Shown piece by piece: positions 39,657 to 48,002 of a DNA stretch of 64,000 bases. The notes beneath the pieces are model-generated. The model had not been told where the DNA came from. It searched no databases and worked only from the letters and a program-made list of their open reading frames with translations. Source of the stretch: Streptomyces sp. CoH27 (GTDB lineage Bacteria > Actinomycetota > Actinomycetes > Streptomycetales > Streptomycetaceae); the NCBI RefSeq assembly GCF_020181035.1, contig NZ_JAIQYY010000010.1, positions 168,272-232,271 of the forward strand, read 5' to 3'. The position numbers and the translations under genes are program-made. How positions within the stretch are numbered: the stretch's first letter is position 1; every line of letters starts with the position of its first letter.

Positions 39657-41210
39657 CAGCGGCAGGGCACCGAACGCGTACCCCTCCCAGATGCGCCGGC
39701 TCCCTTCCTCCGGATACGGCCCCACGTGCGGCTCGGCGTCCAGGATCTGCACCGGGCGGCTGTCGGTGTCGTACGCCGGCCAGCCCGGGTCGCCGGTGCG
39801 GGCGAAGGCCGGCCAGGCGTGCTGGAGGAACGCGGTGAGCCGCTCCGCCTCCGGGGTGGGCTTGCCGCCGGGGAAGAGCAGCGGGCCCAGGTCGGCGCCG
39901 TACGTGCCGAAGAGCAGGGGGATGTCCAGGGCGTGGCAGGCGCCGAGCGTGCCGGTGCCGTCGGGGGCCGGCCAGGTCAGCTCGTAGACATGGGCGCGGC
40001 CGCCGCCCGCGAGCTGGGCCTCGGCCAGGCGCAGGCTCGGTATCACGAACAGCCAGTCGGTCTGGACGCGTTCGAAGAGCCCCTCCGGTCCGGCGCCGGG
40101 GAAGGCCGAGCGGTACGCCGTCGCACCCGCCTCCCCGCCCGGCGCGTACAACCGCAGGGTCTGCGCCGCCCGTTCGTCCGTGATCCTGCCGGGCAGGCCG
40201 GCCATGAGCAGGAAGAGCCGGAACTCGTCGCGGTTGTGCCCGACGAGGAGGTCGATGTCGCGAGCCGCGCCCGCCGCCAGCGCCTCCCACGGCGTCGTGG
40301 GCAGTACGTCGCCGTCGACCACCGGGGAGAAGGGGACGGCGGTCGGGGCCGCCTGGCCCCAACGTGCGGTGTACGCCGGCATCTTGGCGCCCAGCGTCTG
40401 GCCCGCCTGGGTGAGCTGCTGCGGGTCCACCTCGCTCAGGTCGGCCGCGGTGGGCGTACGGCCCGCCTCGGCGGCCAGATCGCCGGCGATGTCGGCGGCC
40501 AGCTCGGCGGAGAAGAAGGTGCCGGGCACGCTCTGGGCGATCGCGCGCCGGAACAGGCCGCGCGCTCTTGGCATGGCCAGCAGCGCGGCGATGGAGCCCG
40601 CGCCCGCCGACTCGCCGAACACGGTGACCCGGGCCGGGTCGCCGCCGAACCCGGCGATGTTTTCCTGGACCCACTCCAGGGCCGCCACCTGGTCCAGCAG
40701 GCCCCGGTTGGCGGGGGCGCCGGTCCACAGGGCGAAACCCTCCATGCCCAGGCGGTAGTTGAGGGTGACGACCACGGCGTCACCGGCGCGGGCCAGGTGC
40801 TGGGCGTCGTAGCCCGGCTGGCCGCCGTGGCCCAGTTTGTACGCCCCGCCGTGGATCCACACCAGCACCGGACGAGCCGCCGACGGATCCGGGTCCGGGG
40901 TCCAGACGTTGACGGTCAGCCACTCGTCACCCGCTGCGAACGGGACCTGGGCCGTACGTCCGAGGAGACCCGCCTCCTGCGGGGGCGGCGGCCCGAACGC
41001 GTACGCCTCGCGTATGCCGTCCCAGGGGCGGGCCGGACGCGGGGCCTGGAAGCGGTCCGGGCCGACGGGTGGTGCGGCGAACGGAATCCCCCGGAACACC
41101 GACAGCCCCTGCTCGCGCAGGCCGCGCACCGCGCCGGAGGCGGTGCGCGCCACGGGACCGTCGATGTCCGGGACATCGCCTTCCAGGGCCTGGGGCCGAC
41201 TCGTCGTCAT
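39651..41210 (-). CDS. Type B carboxylesterase
   Basis: A 519-residue alpha/beta-hydrolase of the carboxylesterase/lipase type B family. Visible: the N-terminal GAVRGLREQGLSVFRGIPFA, oxyanion region PVLVWIHGGAYKLG, nucleophile elbow GESAGAGS, an acid near GHNRDEFR, and the catalytic His in GACHALDIP. There is no signal peptide, so it is probably cytosolic. The ATG at 41210 has GAGGAG six bases upstream. Substrates are likely esters of alcohols; no specific one is indicated. The Old Yellow Enzyme homologue lies upstream on the same strand. Confidence 0.9.
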   Translation of the reverse strand: MTTSRPQALEGDVPDIDGPVARTASGAVRGLREQGLSVFRGIPFAAPPVGPDRFQAPRPARPWDGIREAYAFGPPPPQEAGLLGRTAQVPFAAGDEWLTVNVWTPDPDPSAARPVLVWIHGGAYKLGHGGQPGYDAQHLARAGDAVVVTLNYRLGMEGFALWTGAPANRGLLDQVAALEWVQENIAGFGGDPARVTVFGESAGAGSIAALLAMPRARGLFRRAIAQSVPGTFFSAELAADIAGDLAAEAGRTPTAADLSEVDPQQLTQAGQTLGAKMPAYTARWGQAAPTAVPFSPVVDGDVLPTTPWEALAAGAARDIDLLVGHNRDEFRLFLLMAGLPGRITDERAAQTLRLYAPGGEAGATAYRSAFPGAGPEGLFERVQTDWLFVIPSLRLAEAQLAGGGRAHVYELTWPAPDGTGTLGACHALDIPLLFGTYGADLGPLLFPGGKPTPEAERLTAFLQHAWPAFARTGDPGWPAYDTDSRPVQILDAEPHVGPYPEEGSRRIWEGYAFGALPLL

Positions 41211-41298
41211 ACTCGCTCCTCACTGGTCATCAGAGGAACGCACGAGCACGACGACAAGTGCCCGATCCTGGAACGGGATCCGGAAGGTCGGCCGGGAG

Positions 41299-42423
41299 TC
41301 AGCTGAGGGTCTTCACCGCGGCGGCGTCGTACGGCTGCAGCTCGTCGAAGCGGTCGGCGAGCACCTTGGCGGCCCACTGCGGGTCCTGGAGCAGCGCGCG
41401 GCCGACGGCGACCATGTCGAACTCCTCGGCCTCCAGCCGGTCGAGGAGGTTGTCGATGCTCTTGACCTCGGAGCCCTGGCCCTGGAAGGCGGCCAGGAAC
41501 TCGCCGTCGAGGCCGACCGAGCCGACCGTGATGACCTGCTTGCCGGTGATCTTCTTCGTCCAGCCGGCCAGGTTCAGGTCCGAGCCGTCGAACTCCGGCA
41601 GCCAGTAGCGGCGGGTGGAGGCGTGGAAGACGTCGACACCGGCCGCGGCGAGCGGGGTGAGGATCGCGTCCAGCTCCTCGGGGGTCTCGGCGAGCCGGGC
41701 GGTGTAGTCCTGCTGCTTCCACTGCGAGTAGCGGAAGATGATCGGGAACTCGGCCGAGACGGCCTGGCGGACCGCCGCGACGATCTCCGCGGCGAACTTG
41801 GTGCGGGCGACCGCGTCACCGCCGTAGGCGTCGGTACGGCGGTTGGTGCCCTCCCACAGGAACTGGTCGACGAGGTAGCCGTGGGCGCCGTGGATCTCCA
41901 CGCCGTCGAAGCCGATGCGCTCGGCATCCGCGGCGGCCTTGGCGAACGCGGCGACGACGTCGTCCAGGTCCGCCTGCGTCATCGCCTTGCCGGTCGGCTC
42001 GGCGTCCGCCGCGACCAGGCCGGACGGGCCCATCGCGGGGGCGTCCGGGAAGGGGGCCTCGCCGTCGTTGCGGACCATGCCGATGTGCCACAGCTGCGGG
42101 ACGATGGTGCCGCCCGCCGCGTGCACGTCCTCGGCGACCTTCGCCCAGCCCGCGAGCTGCTCCTCCCCGTGGAACCGGGGCACGCGCGCGCTGTTGCCGG
42201 CCGACTCGTGGCCCACGTACGTGCCCTCGGTGACGATCAGCCCGACGCCGGCGGCGGCACGGCGCGCGTAGTACGAGCGCACGTCCTCGCCGGGGATGCC
42301 GCCGGGAGAGAACATCCGGGTCATCGGCGCCATCACGATCCGGTTCGGCACGGTGAGGCCGTTGAGCGTGATCGGGCGGGACAGCAGCTGGGCCGCGCGG
42401 GAGGCGGGGGCGGGGGTGGTCAC
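41299..42423 (-). CDS. Old Yellow Enzyme family NADH:flavin oxidoreductase
   Basis: A 374-residue FMN-dependent ene-reductase. LSRPITLNGLTVPNRIVMAP is the N-terminal signature; WHIG, DGVEIHGAHGYLVDQFLW (substrate-binding H-x-A-H variant), RYSQWKQQDY and VGRALLQDP follow. It reduces activated C=C bonds with NAD(P)H. The GTG at 42423 has GAGGAG eight bases upstream; the longer frame runs into the divergent promoter region. It shares that region, which holds a CGGTTAACCG palindrome, with the divergent hydrolase gene. Confidence 0.9.
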   Translation of the reverse strand: MTTPAPASRAAQLLSRPITLNGLTVPNRIVMAPMTRMFSPGGIPGEDVRSYYARRAAAGVGLIVTEGTYVGHESAGNSARVPRFHGEEQLAGWAKVAEDVHAAGGTIVPQLWHIGMVRNDGEAPFPDAPAMGPSGLVAADAEPTGKAMTQADLDDVVAAFAKAAADAERIGFDGVEIHGAHGYLVDQFLWEGTNRRTDAYGGDAVARTKFAAEIVAAVRQAVSAEFPIIFRYSQWKQQDYTARLAETPEELDAILTPLAAAGVDVFHASTRRYWLPEFDGSDLNLAGWTKKITGKQVITVGSVGLDGEFLAAFQGQGSEVKSIDNLLDRLEAEEFDMVAVGRALLQDPQWAAKVLADRFDELQPYDAAAVKTLS

Positions 42424-42452
42424 GTGGGGGCTCCTCGTGAGTGGCGGTCTAT

Positions 42453-42462
42453 CGGTTAACCG
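42453..42462. promoter_or_regulatory. Palindrome in the OYE/hydrolase divergent region
   Basis: CGGTTAACCG is a perfect 10-bp palindrome 30 bp before the OYE gene and 92 bp before the hydrolase gene. An AT-rich stretch with TTAAGTAAGTAA lies nearby (42495-42506). Likely an operator for a TetR- or MarR-type regulator not encoded here. Confidence 0.4.
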
Positions 42463-42553
42463 GTCAGTATGTGAAGGCGCATCATTACAGCACCTTAAGT
42501 AAGTAACACCTATGCTGTGGCCCACATTCCCGGAATCCGGAAAGCGAGAGCAG

Positions 42554-43405
42554 ATGCAGCCGACCTTCGTACTGGTCCACGGAGCCTTCGCGAACTCCTT
42601 CTCCTTCGCGCCGCTCCAGGCCGAACTCGGCCTCCTCGGACACCGCTCGGTGGCCGTCGACCTGCCCGGCCACGGATTCGCGGCGACCTATCCGCGCGCC
42701 TATCAGACGCCGCAGGACCTCGAAGAGCTCGCCACCACCCCCGGCTCGATCAAGGGCGTCACGCTCGCCGACAACGCCGCACACCTGATCGGGATCCTGG
42801 AGCGGGCCAAGCGGAACGGGCCGGTGATCCTCGTCTCGCACAGCCGGGGCGGCGTCACGGCCACCGCCGCGGCCAACGCACGGCCGGAGCTGATCGACCG
42901 CATCGTCTACGTCTCGGCCTGGTGCCCGGTCGACCTCGACGTCAACGACTACTACGCCGAGCCGGAGATGGCCACGGTCGACGCCGCTTCCCTGGCGCCG
43001 GCGCTGGCGGGGGACCCGGCCGCGCTCGGCCTGCTGCGCGTCAACTTCCGCACCGCCGATCCGGCCGCTCTCGCGGCGCTGCGGGCGGCCTTCCTCGCCG
43101 ACGGCACCGACGACGAGTTCCTGGCCTTCCTGAACACCTTCCAGCCCGACGAGAGCCTGGACGCCGGCACCTCCGCCGACCGGGCGCAGGCCGAGACCTG
43201 GGGCCGCATCCCGAAGACCTTCGTACGCCTGGCCGACGACGCGAGCCTGCCGCTCGCCCTCCAGGACCGGCTCATCCGCGAGGGCGACGCGCTGACGCCG
43301 GACAACCCGTACGACGTCCGCACCCTGGCGAGCAGTCACCTGAAGTGGCTGATCGACCCGGCACCGGCGGCCCGGCTCCTGGGCGAACTCGCCGCGCTCC
43401 ACTAG
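42554..43405 (+). CDS. Alpha/beta-hydrolase
   Basis: A 283-residue hydrolase. TFVLVHGAFANSFSFAPLQAEL carries the oxyanion HG, the nucleophile elbow is VSHSRGG (Ser), and the catalytic His is in LASSHLKWLIDP. The closest types are AB-hydrolase_6 esterases. The ATG at 42554 is chosen since the in-frame start at 42512 lies closer to the promoter elements; GAGAG precedes it. It is divergent from the OYE gene and both may respond to the same regulator. A strong terminator follows. Confidence 0.85.
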   Translation: MQPTFVLVHGAFANSFSFAPLQAELGLLGHRSVAVDLPGHGFAATYPRAYQTPQDLEELATTPGSIKGVTLADNAAHLIGILERAKRNGPVILVSHSRGGVTATAAANARPELIDRIVYVSAWCPVDLDVNDYYAEPEMATVDAASLAPALAGDPAALGLLRVNFRTADPAALAALRAAFLADGTDDEFLAFLNTFQPDESLDAGTSADRAQAETWGRIPKTFVRLADDASLPLALQDRLIREGDALTPDNPYDVRTLASSHLKWLIDPAPAARLLGELAALH

Positions 43406-43433
43406 GAAGCGCGCGGGAGAACCGTGGATACGC

Positions 43434-43478
43434 CCGAGGGCGGCACCCCCTGTCGCAGACAGGAAGTGCCGCCCTCGG
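43434..43478. terminator. Bidirectional terminator between hydrolase and groEL2
   Basis: A perfect 13-bp stem (CCGAGGGCGGCAC with GTGCCGCCCTCGG) around a 19-base loop, midway between two convergent stops. Confidence 0.85.
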
Positions 43479-43504
43479 AAAAGGACAGGTGATCCGCAGC
43501 GGGA

Positions 43505-45127
43505 TCAGAAGTCCATGTCACCGCCCGGCATGCCGCCGCCGGCCGGCGCGGCGGCCTTCTCCGGCTTGTCGGCGATGACGGCCTCGGTGGTGAGGAACAG
43601 CGCGGCGATGGAGGCGGCGTTCTGCAGCGCGGAACGGGTCACCTTCGCCGGGTCGATGATGCCCTCGGCGACCAGGTCGACGTACTCGCCGGTCGCGGCG
43701 TTCAGGCCGTGGCCCGGGGTGAGGTTGCGGACCTTCTCGACCACCACGCCGCCTTCGAGGCCGGCGTTGACGGCGATCTGCTTCAGCGGGGCCTCAAGGG
43801 CGAGCTTCACGGCCTGGGCGCCGGTCGCCTCGTCACCCTCCAGCTCCAGCTTCTCGAAGACGTTGGTGGTCTGCAGCAGGGCCACGCCACCACCGGCGAC
43901 GATGCCCTCCTCGACGGCCGCCTTGGCGTTGCGGACGGCGTCCTCGATGCGGTGCTTGCGCTCCTTGAGCTCCACCTCGGTGGCGGCACCGGCCTTGATG
44001 ACGGCCACGCCGCCGGCCAGCTTCGCCAGACGCTCCTGGAGCTTCTCGCGGTCGTAGTCGGAGTCCGACTGCTCGATCTCGGCACGGATCTGGTTGACCC
44101 GGCCCGCGACCTGCTCGGAGGAGCCGGCACCGTCGACGATGGTGGTCTCGTCCTTGGTGATGACGACCTTGCGGGCGCGGCCCAGCAGGTCCAGGGAGGT
44201 GTTCTCCAGCTTGAGACCGACCTCCTCGGAGATGACCTCGCCACCGGTGAGGATCGCGATGTCGTTCAGCATCGCCTTGCGGCGGTCGCCGAAGCCCGGG
44301 GCCTTGACGGCGACGGACTTGAAGGTGCCGCGGATCTTGTTGACGACCAGGGTCGACAGGGCCTCGCCCTCGACGTCCTCGGCGATGATCAGCAGCGCCT
44401 TGCCGGACTGCATGACCTTCTCCAGCAGCGGGAGCAGGTCCTTGACCGAGGAGATCTTGGAGTTGGCGATGAGGATGTACGGGTCCTCCAGCACCGCCTC
44501 CATGCGCTCCATGTCGGTCGCGAAGTAGGCGGAGATGTAGCCCTTGTCGAAGCGCATGCCCTCGGTGAGCTCCAGCTCCAGACCGAAGGTGTTGCTCTCC
44601 TCGACGGTGATGACGCCTTCCTTGCCGACCTTGTCCATGGCCTCGGCGATCAGCTCGCCGATCTGGGTGTCGGCGGCGGAGATGGACGCGGTGGAGGCGA
44701 TCTGCTCCTTGGTCTCGACGTCCTTCGCCTGCTCCAGCAGGGCGGCGGAGACGGCCTCGACGGCCTTCTCGATACCGCGCTTCAGAGCCATCGGGTTGGC
44801 GCCGGCGGCGACGTTGCGGAGGCCTTCCTTGACCAGGGCCTGGGCCAGGACGGTCGCGGTCGTCGTGCCGTCACCGGCGACGTCGTCCGTCTTCTTCGCG
44901 ACTTCCTTGACCAGCTCGGCGCCGATCTTCTCGTACGGGTCCTCCAGCTCGATCTCCTTGGCGATGGACACACCATCGTTGGTGATCGTGGGGGCGCCCC
45001 ACTTCTTCTCAAGGACGACGTTACGGCCCTTGGGGCCGAGGGTGACCTTGACGGCGTCGGCGAGCTGGTTCATACCGCGCTCAAGGCCGCGCCGCGCCTC
45101 CTCGTCGAACGCGATGATCTTGGCCAT
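43505..45127 (-). CDS. groEL2: Chaperonin GroEL2 (Hsp60)
   Basis: A 540-residue chaperonin with all family hallmarks: KVTLGPKGRNVVLEKKWG, DVAGDGTTTATVLAQ (nucleotide site), GAGSSEQVAGRVNQIRAEIE and a Gly/Met C-terminal tail ending GGMPGGDMDF. It folds proteins in the cytosol. No groES lies next to it, as is usual for the second, stand-alone groEL of actinobacteria. GGAGGG lies 11 bases before the ATG. Two abutting CIRCE operators upstream indicate HrcA heat-shock control. The product is close to the standard length. Confidence 0.97.
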   Translation of the reverse strand: MAKIIAFDEEARRGLERGMNQLADAVKVTLGPKGRNVVLEKKWGAPTITNDGVSIAKEIELEDPYEKIGAELVKEVAKKTDDVAGDGTTTATVLAQALVKEGLRNVAAGANPMALKRGIEKAVEAVSAALLEQAKDVETKEQIASTASISAADTQIGELIAEAMDKVGKEGVITVEESNTFGLELELTEGMRFDKGYISAYFATDMERMEAVLEDPYILIANSKISSVKDLLPLLEKVMQSGKALLIIAEDVEGEALSTLVVNKIRGTFKSVAVKAPGFGDRRKAMLNDIAILTGGEVISEEVGLKLENTSLDLLGRARKVVITKDETTIVDGAGSSEQVAGRVNQIRAEIEQSDSDYDREKLQERLAKLAGGVAVIKAGAATEVELKERKHRIEDAVRNAKAAVEEGIVAGGGVALLQTTNVFEKLELEGDEATGAQAVKLALEAPLKQIAVNAGLEGGVVVEKVRNLTPGHGLNAATGEYVDLVAEGIIDPAKVTRSALQNAASIAALFLTTEAVIADKPEKAAAPAGGGMPGGDMDF

Positions 45128-45253
45128 GTGAAGTGGTCCCTCCAGGACTGGGGGTGATTCCTTCGGACCGCGCCCGCGCCCGCGACGGACGGCTCGCCGG
45201 CCTGTGGTTCCTTGCCCCACGTGGCCTACGGGCCTCACCGACCCGGTCCTTCT

Positions 45254-45316
45254 TTGTCACTCTCGCCTTCAGAGTGCTAACGCCAATGATTAGCACTCGG
45301 GGTACGAGAGTGCAAG
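45254..45316 (-). promoter_or_regulatory. Double CIRCE operator of groEL2
   Basis: On the minus strand the order is CTTGCACTC-N9-GAGTGCTAA (45316-45290 to 45280 side) then TTAGCACTC-N9-GAGTGACAA. Half-sites occupy 45308-45316, 45290-45298, 45272-45280 and 45254-45262. All three spacers are nine bases. Each outer half-site has mismatches, the two inner ones match the CIRCE consensus fully. Confidence 0.88.
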
Positions 45317-45409
45317 GCGCCCGCGAGGCGGGCTCGATGAGGGGTGGTGGTCGGGTGACGGGCGGGCGGGGGCGCCTCTCGGCCTTCGGCAGGGGCGCGA
45401 GGACCACGC

Positions 45410-45447
45410 CGAAGGGCCCGCACCTCTTGCGAGGCGCGGGCCCTTCG
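45410..45447. terminator. Terminator of the cold-shock gene
   Basis: A perfect 12-bp stem (CGAAGGGCCCGC with GCGGGCCCTTCG), 14-base loop, 12 bp after the stop of the cold-shock gene and upstream of the groEL2 promoter region. Confidence 0.8.
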
Positions 45448-45459
45448 GACAAGAAACGT

Positions 45460-45663
45460 TCAGGCGCTGAGGCGAACCATGTCGGCCTGCGGGCCCTTCT
45501 GGCCCTGCGAGATCTCGAACTCCACCCGCTGGCCCTCTTCCAGGGTGCGGTAGCCGTCCATCTGGATGGCGCTGTAGTGGACGAAGACGTCCGCACCACC
45601 GTCGACCGCGATGAAGCCGTACCCCTTCTCCGCGTTGAACCACTTGACGGTGCCCTGAGCCAT
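45460..45663 (-). CDS. Cold-shock protein, CspA type
   Basis: A 67-residue classical cold-shock protein: GTVKWFNAEKGYGFI (RNP1 region KGYGFI) and ADVFVHYSAIQ (RNP2 region VFVHY). It binds single-stranded nucleic acid and acts as an RNA chaperone. The ATG at 45663 has GGGGAG six bases upstream. The 5' region is long and has no gene, as is common for cold-shock genes with a structured leader. Strong terminator downstream. Confidence 0.95.
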   Translation of the reverse strand: MAQGTVKWFNAEKGYGFIAVDGGADVFVHYSAIQMDGYRTLEEGQRVEFEISQGQKGPQADMVRLSA

Positions 45664-46107
45664 GCCTAACTCCCCTATTACTGGCCCTTGCACAGATCCA
45701 CACTTCGCGGACCCGGGTCAGACCTCACCCCCCATTGGTCGGGGGCGTGCGCCGGAACGCGTCGACCGCGGCTGAATGTATCTGTCCAACTGCCGTCTGC
45801 AACAGGTCAATCGGACGAGAAATCTGGACGCGCCCGGTCCGGAATCTGCCTAGAGTTCGGCCGATTCCAGGGCAAGTCGGGCCGTACAAAGAGGTGCGAA
45901 AGCCGCATAAAACCCGCATACTTTGGCTACTTCTTATCGGGTGCGCGGCGTGAAATCCGGGACCCGCGACCCGCGGGTCCGGGGCGGGTTCCCCAACTGT
46001 ACCGCGCTCAATCACGCAGAATGGCCCCCTCCGTTTCTCTCACGGAGGAGGCCATTCGATGAACAATCCGTAACCCGCATTACCGAAGGTAATGACCGGT
46101 CATTCGG
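45664..46107. other. Non-coding region between cold-shock and sulfur-carrier genes
   Basis: No gene seen; short frames have poor codon bias. The part next to the cold-shock gene is probably its leader and promoter. The far end contains the terminator at 46019-46057 and the palindrome AATGACCGGTCATT (46092-46105), itself flanked by ACCGAA ... TTCGGT. Confidence 0.6.
46019..46057. terminator. Hairpin downstream of thrC operon
   Basis: GAATGGCC plus CCTCCGT pair with ACGGAGG plus GGCCATTC, with one bulged base on each side and a short CT-rich loop. It lies 50 bp after the sulfur-carrier gene. Confidence 0.65.
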
Positions 46108-46386
46108 TCAGCATCCACCCGCTACCGCGGGAATGATGGAGACACCCGCGCCGTCGGGGGTCGCGGTCTCCAGGCCCTGCTCGAAGCGCACGTCGTCGTC
46201 GTTGACGTAGACGTTCACGAACCGGCGCAGCTTGCCCTGGTCGTCCAGGACACGGGCGGCGATGCCGGTGTGGTTCTTCTCCAGGTCCGCGATGACCTCG
46301 GCGAGGGTCCCGCCCTCGGCGGCGACCTCGGCCTGACCGCCGGTGTAGGTGCGCAGGATGGTGGGGATGCGAACGGTCACGCTCAT
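46108..46386 (-). CDS. MoaD/ThiS-family sulfur-carrier-like protein ending Gly-Gly-Cys
   Basis: A 92-residue ubiquitin-fold protein (TVRIPTILRTYTGGQAEV, GTLAEVIADLEKNH, FVNVYVNDDDVRF). Its C-terminus is VAGGC: the Gly-Gly needed for adenylation and thiocarboxylate formation is followed by an extra Cys. Other members with residues after the Gly pair (such as QbsE) need trimming by a JAMM metalloprotease first. Its ATG overlaps the thrC stop by four bases, so it is coupled to threonine synthase and lies under the same SAM riboswitch. In the CysO system a similar protein supplies sulfur for cysteine. Confidence 0.85.
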   Translation of the reverse strand: MSVTVRIPTILRTYTGGQAEVAAEGGTLAEVIADLEKNHTGIAARVLDDQGKLRRFVNVYVNDDDVRFEQGLETATPDGAGVSIIPAVAGGC

Positions 46387-47666
46387 GCGAGGCCAGCCTC
46401 TCGGAAGGAGTCCAGGGTCGGACGGATGGTGGCGGTGAGCCCCGTGCCGGCCACCGCGTCGAGGGTCTTGAGGCCGTCGCCGGTGTTGAGGACGACCGTG
46501 GTGAGCGACGGGTCGAGGACGCCGTTCTCGATCAGCTTGCGCGTCACGCCGACCGTCACGCCACCCGCCGTCTCGGCGAAGATGCCCTCGGTGCGGGCCA
46601 GCAGCTTGATCGCGTCCACCACCTGCTCGTCGGTCACGTCCTCCACCGCACCGCCGGTACGGCGCGCGATGTCCAGGACGTACGGCCCGTCGGCCGGGTT
46701 GCCGATGGCGAGGGACTTGGCGATGGTGTTCGGCTTCTGCGGGCGGACCACGTCGTGCCCGGCCTTGAACGCCGTCGACACCGGCGAGCAGCCCTCGGCC
46801 TGCGCGCCGAAGATCTTGTACGGCCTGTCCTCGACCAGCCCGAGCTTGATCAGCTCCTGCAGACCCTTGTCGATCTTCGTCAGCTGGGAGCCGGAGGCGA
46901 TCGGGATCACGATCTGGTCCGGCAGCCGCCAGCCGAGCTGCTCGCAGATCTCGTACGCCAGGGTCTTGGAGCCCTCGGCGTAGTACGGCCGCAGATTGAC
47001 GTTGACGAAGCCCCAGCCCTCGCCGGCCGGGTCGCCGATCAGTTCGGAGCAGAAGCGGTTGACGTCGTCGTAGTTGCCCTCGATGCCGACCAGCTCGCCG
47101 CCGTAGACCGCGGCCATGACGACCTTGCCCTGCTCCAGGTCGTGCGGGATGAACACGCAGGAGCGGAAGCCGGCGCGGGCGGCGGCGGCGCCGACGGCAC
47201 CGGCCAGGTTGCCCGTGGAGGAGCAGGACAGGGTGGTGAAGCCGAAGGCGCGGGCGGCCTCCAGGGCCTGCGCGACGACCCGGTCCTTGAAGGAGTGCGT
47301 CGGGTTGCCGGAGTCGTCCTTGATGAACAGGCCGCCGGTGACGCCGAGTTCACGGGCGAGGTTGTCGGCCTTGACGAGCTTGGTCCAGCCGGGGTTGATG
47401 TTCGGCTTGTCGGCGACGTCGGCCGGGACGGGCAGCAGGGGCGCGTACCGCCAGATGTTCGCCGGGCCGGCCTCGATCCGCCTGCGCAGCTCTTCGGTGT
47501 CGTAGGCGGAGAAGTCGTAGGCGATCTCCAGCGGGCCGAAACACTCCTCGCACGCGAAGACCGGGCCGAGCGGGACACGGTGACCGCACTCGCGACAGCT
47601 CAGGGCCGCGGCCGGACCGAGGTCGACGGTGGGAGTGGAGGTGCTTGCAACTGTCTGCACAGCCAT
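46383..47666 (-). CDS. thrC: Threonine synthase
   Basis: A 427-residue PLP enzyme that converts O-phosphohomoserine to threonine. A short rubredoxin-like head (LSCRECGHRVPLGPVFACEECFGPLE cluster: CxxC ... CxxC) precedes the catalytic domain. The PLP lysine is in PTHSFKDR, the phosphate loop is SSTGNLAGAV, and the substrate region is SGSQLTKIDKG. I start at ATG 47666; a second in-frame ATG at 47699 lies inside the riboswitch's P1 helix and is unlikely. The gene is preceded by a SAM-I riboswitch and overlaps the sulfur-carrier gene by four bases. Confidence 0.95.
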   Translation of the reverse strand: MAVQTVASTSTPTVDLGPAAALSCRECGHRVPLGPVFACEECFGPLEIAYDFSAYDTEELRRRIEAGPANIWRYAPLLPVPADVADKPNINPGWTKLVKADNLARELGVTGGLFIKDDSGNPTHSFKDRVVAQALEAARAFGFTTLSCSSTGNLAGAVGAAAARAGFRSCVFIPHDLEQGKVVMAAVYGGELVGIEGNYDDVNRFCSELIGDPAGEGWGFVNVNLRPYYAEGSKTLAYEICEQLGWRLPDQIVIPIASGSQLTKIDKGLQELIKLGLVEDRPYKIFGAQAEGCSPVSTAFKAGHDVVRPQKPNTIAKSLAIGNPADGPYVLDIARRTGGAVEDVTDEQVVDAIKLLARTEGIFAETAGGVTVGVTRKLIENGVLDPSLTTVVLNTGDGLKTLDAVAGTGLTATIRPTLDSFREAGLA

Positions 47667-47685
47667 GGAGGCGAGGCCCTTTCTC

Positions 47686-47829
47686 CTCATCTTCCTCACG
47701 ACGCATCTCGCCGTGAGACGGATTTGGCACCTTCCCTAGCCGGGAGCCTCGCCACGTCAACGTGACAAGAACCGACTGGAGGGTTGCCGGGGCTTCATCG
47801 GGCCGTGTCCCTCTGCCCCTCTGGATGAG
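47686..47829 (-). promoter_or_regulatory. SAM-I (S-box) riboswitch upstream of thrC
   Basis: Read on the minus strand the element shows all S-box hallmarks: CTCATC at the 5' end pairing with GATGAG at the 3' end (P1, 47824-47829 with 47686-47691), CAGAGGGGCAGAGGGA, then GGCCCGATGAAGCC, CCGGCAACC, and after P3 GGAAGGTGCCAAATCC, then the P4 hairpin TCTCACGGCGAGA. The 3' side of P1 is only about 20 bases before the thrC ATG. SAM binding should lower expression of thrC and the sulfur-carrier gene, probably at translation (inference, since no separate terminator is seen). Confidence 0.93.
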
Positions 47830-48002
47830 CGGTATGCGGTTGTATGAGCGGTTGTGCACGCGCGCGACCCCCGACATGCGATGGTCACCGGCGTTGTTCA
47901 AGACTGTAACCGAAGGCCAGGACAGTTGAGATAGTCGTCCGAACCGCGAGATGGATCACATCGTCACCACCTGTGATCACGAACAGTGAGGAGCCGCAGA
48001 GC

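Noticed and set aside
45281..45298. Reading GAGTGCTAA-N9-TTAGCACTC as a single CIRCE
   Set aside because: The half-sites are in the reverse order of CIRCE; with the outer half-sites included the region resolves into two correctly oriented CIRCE elements.
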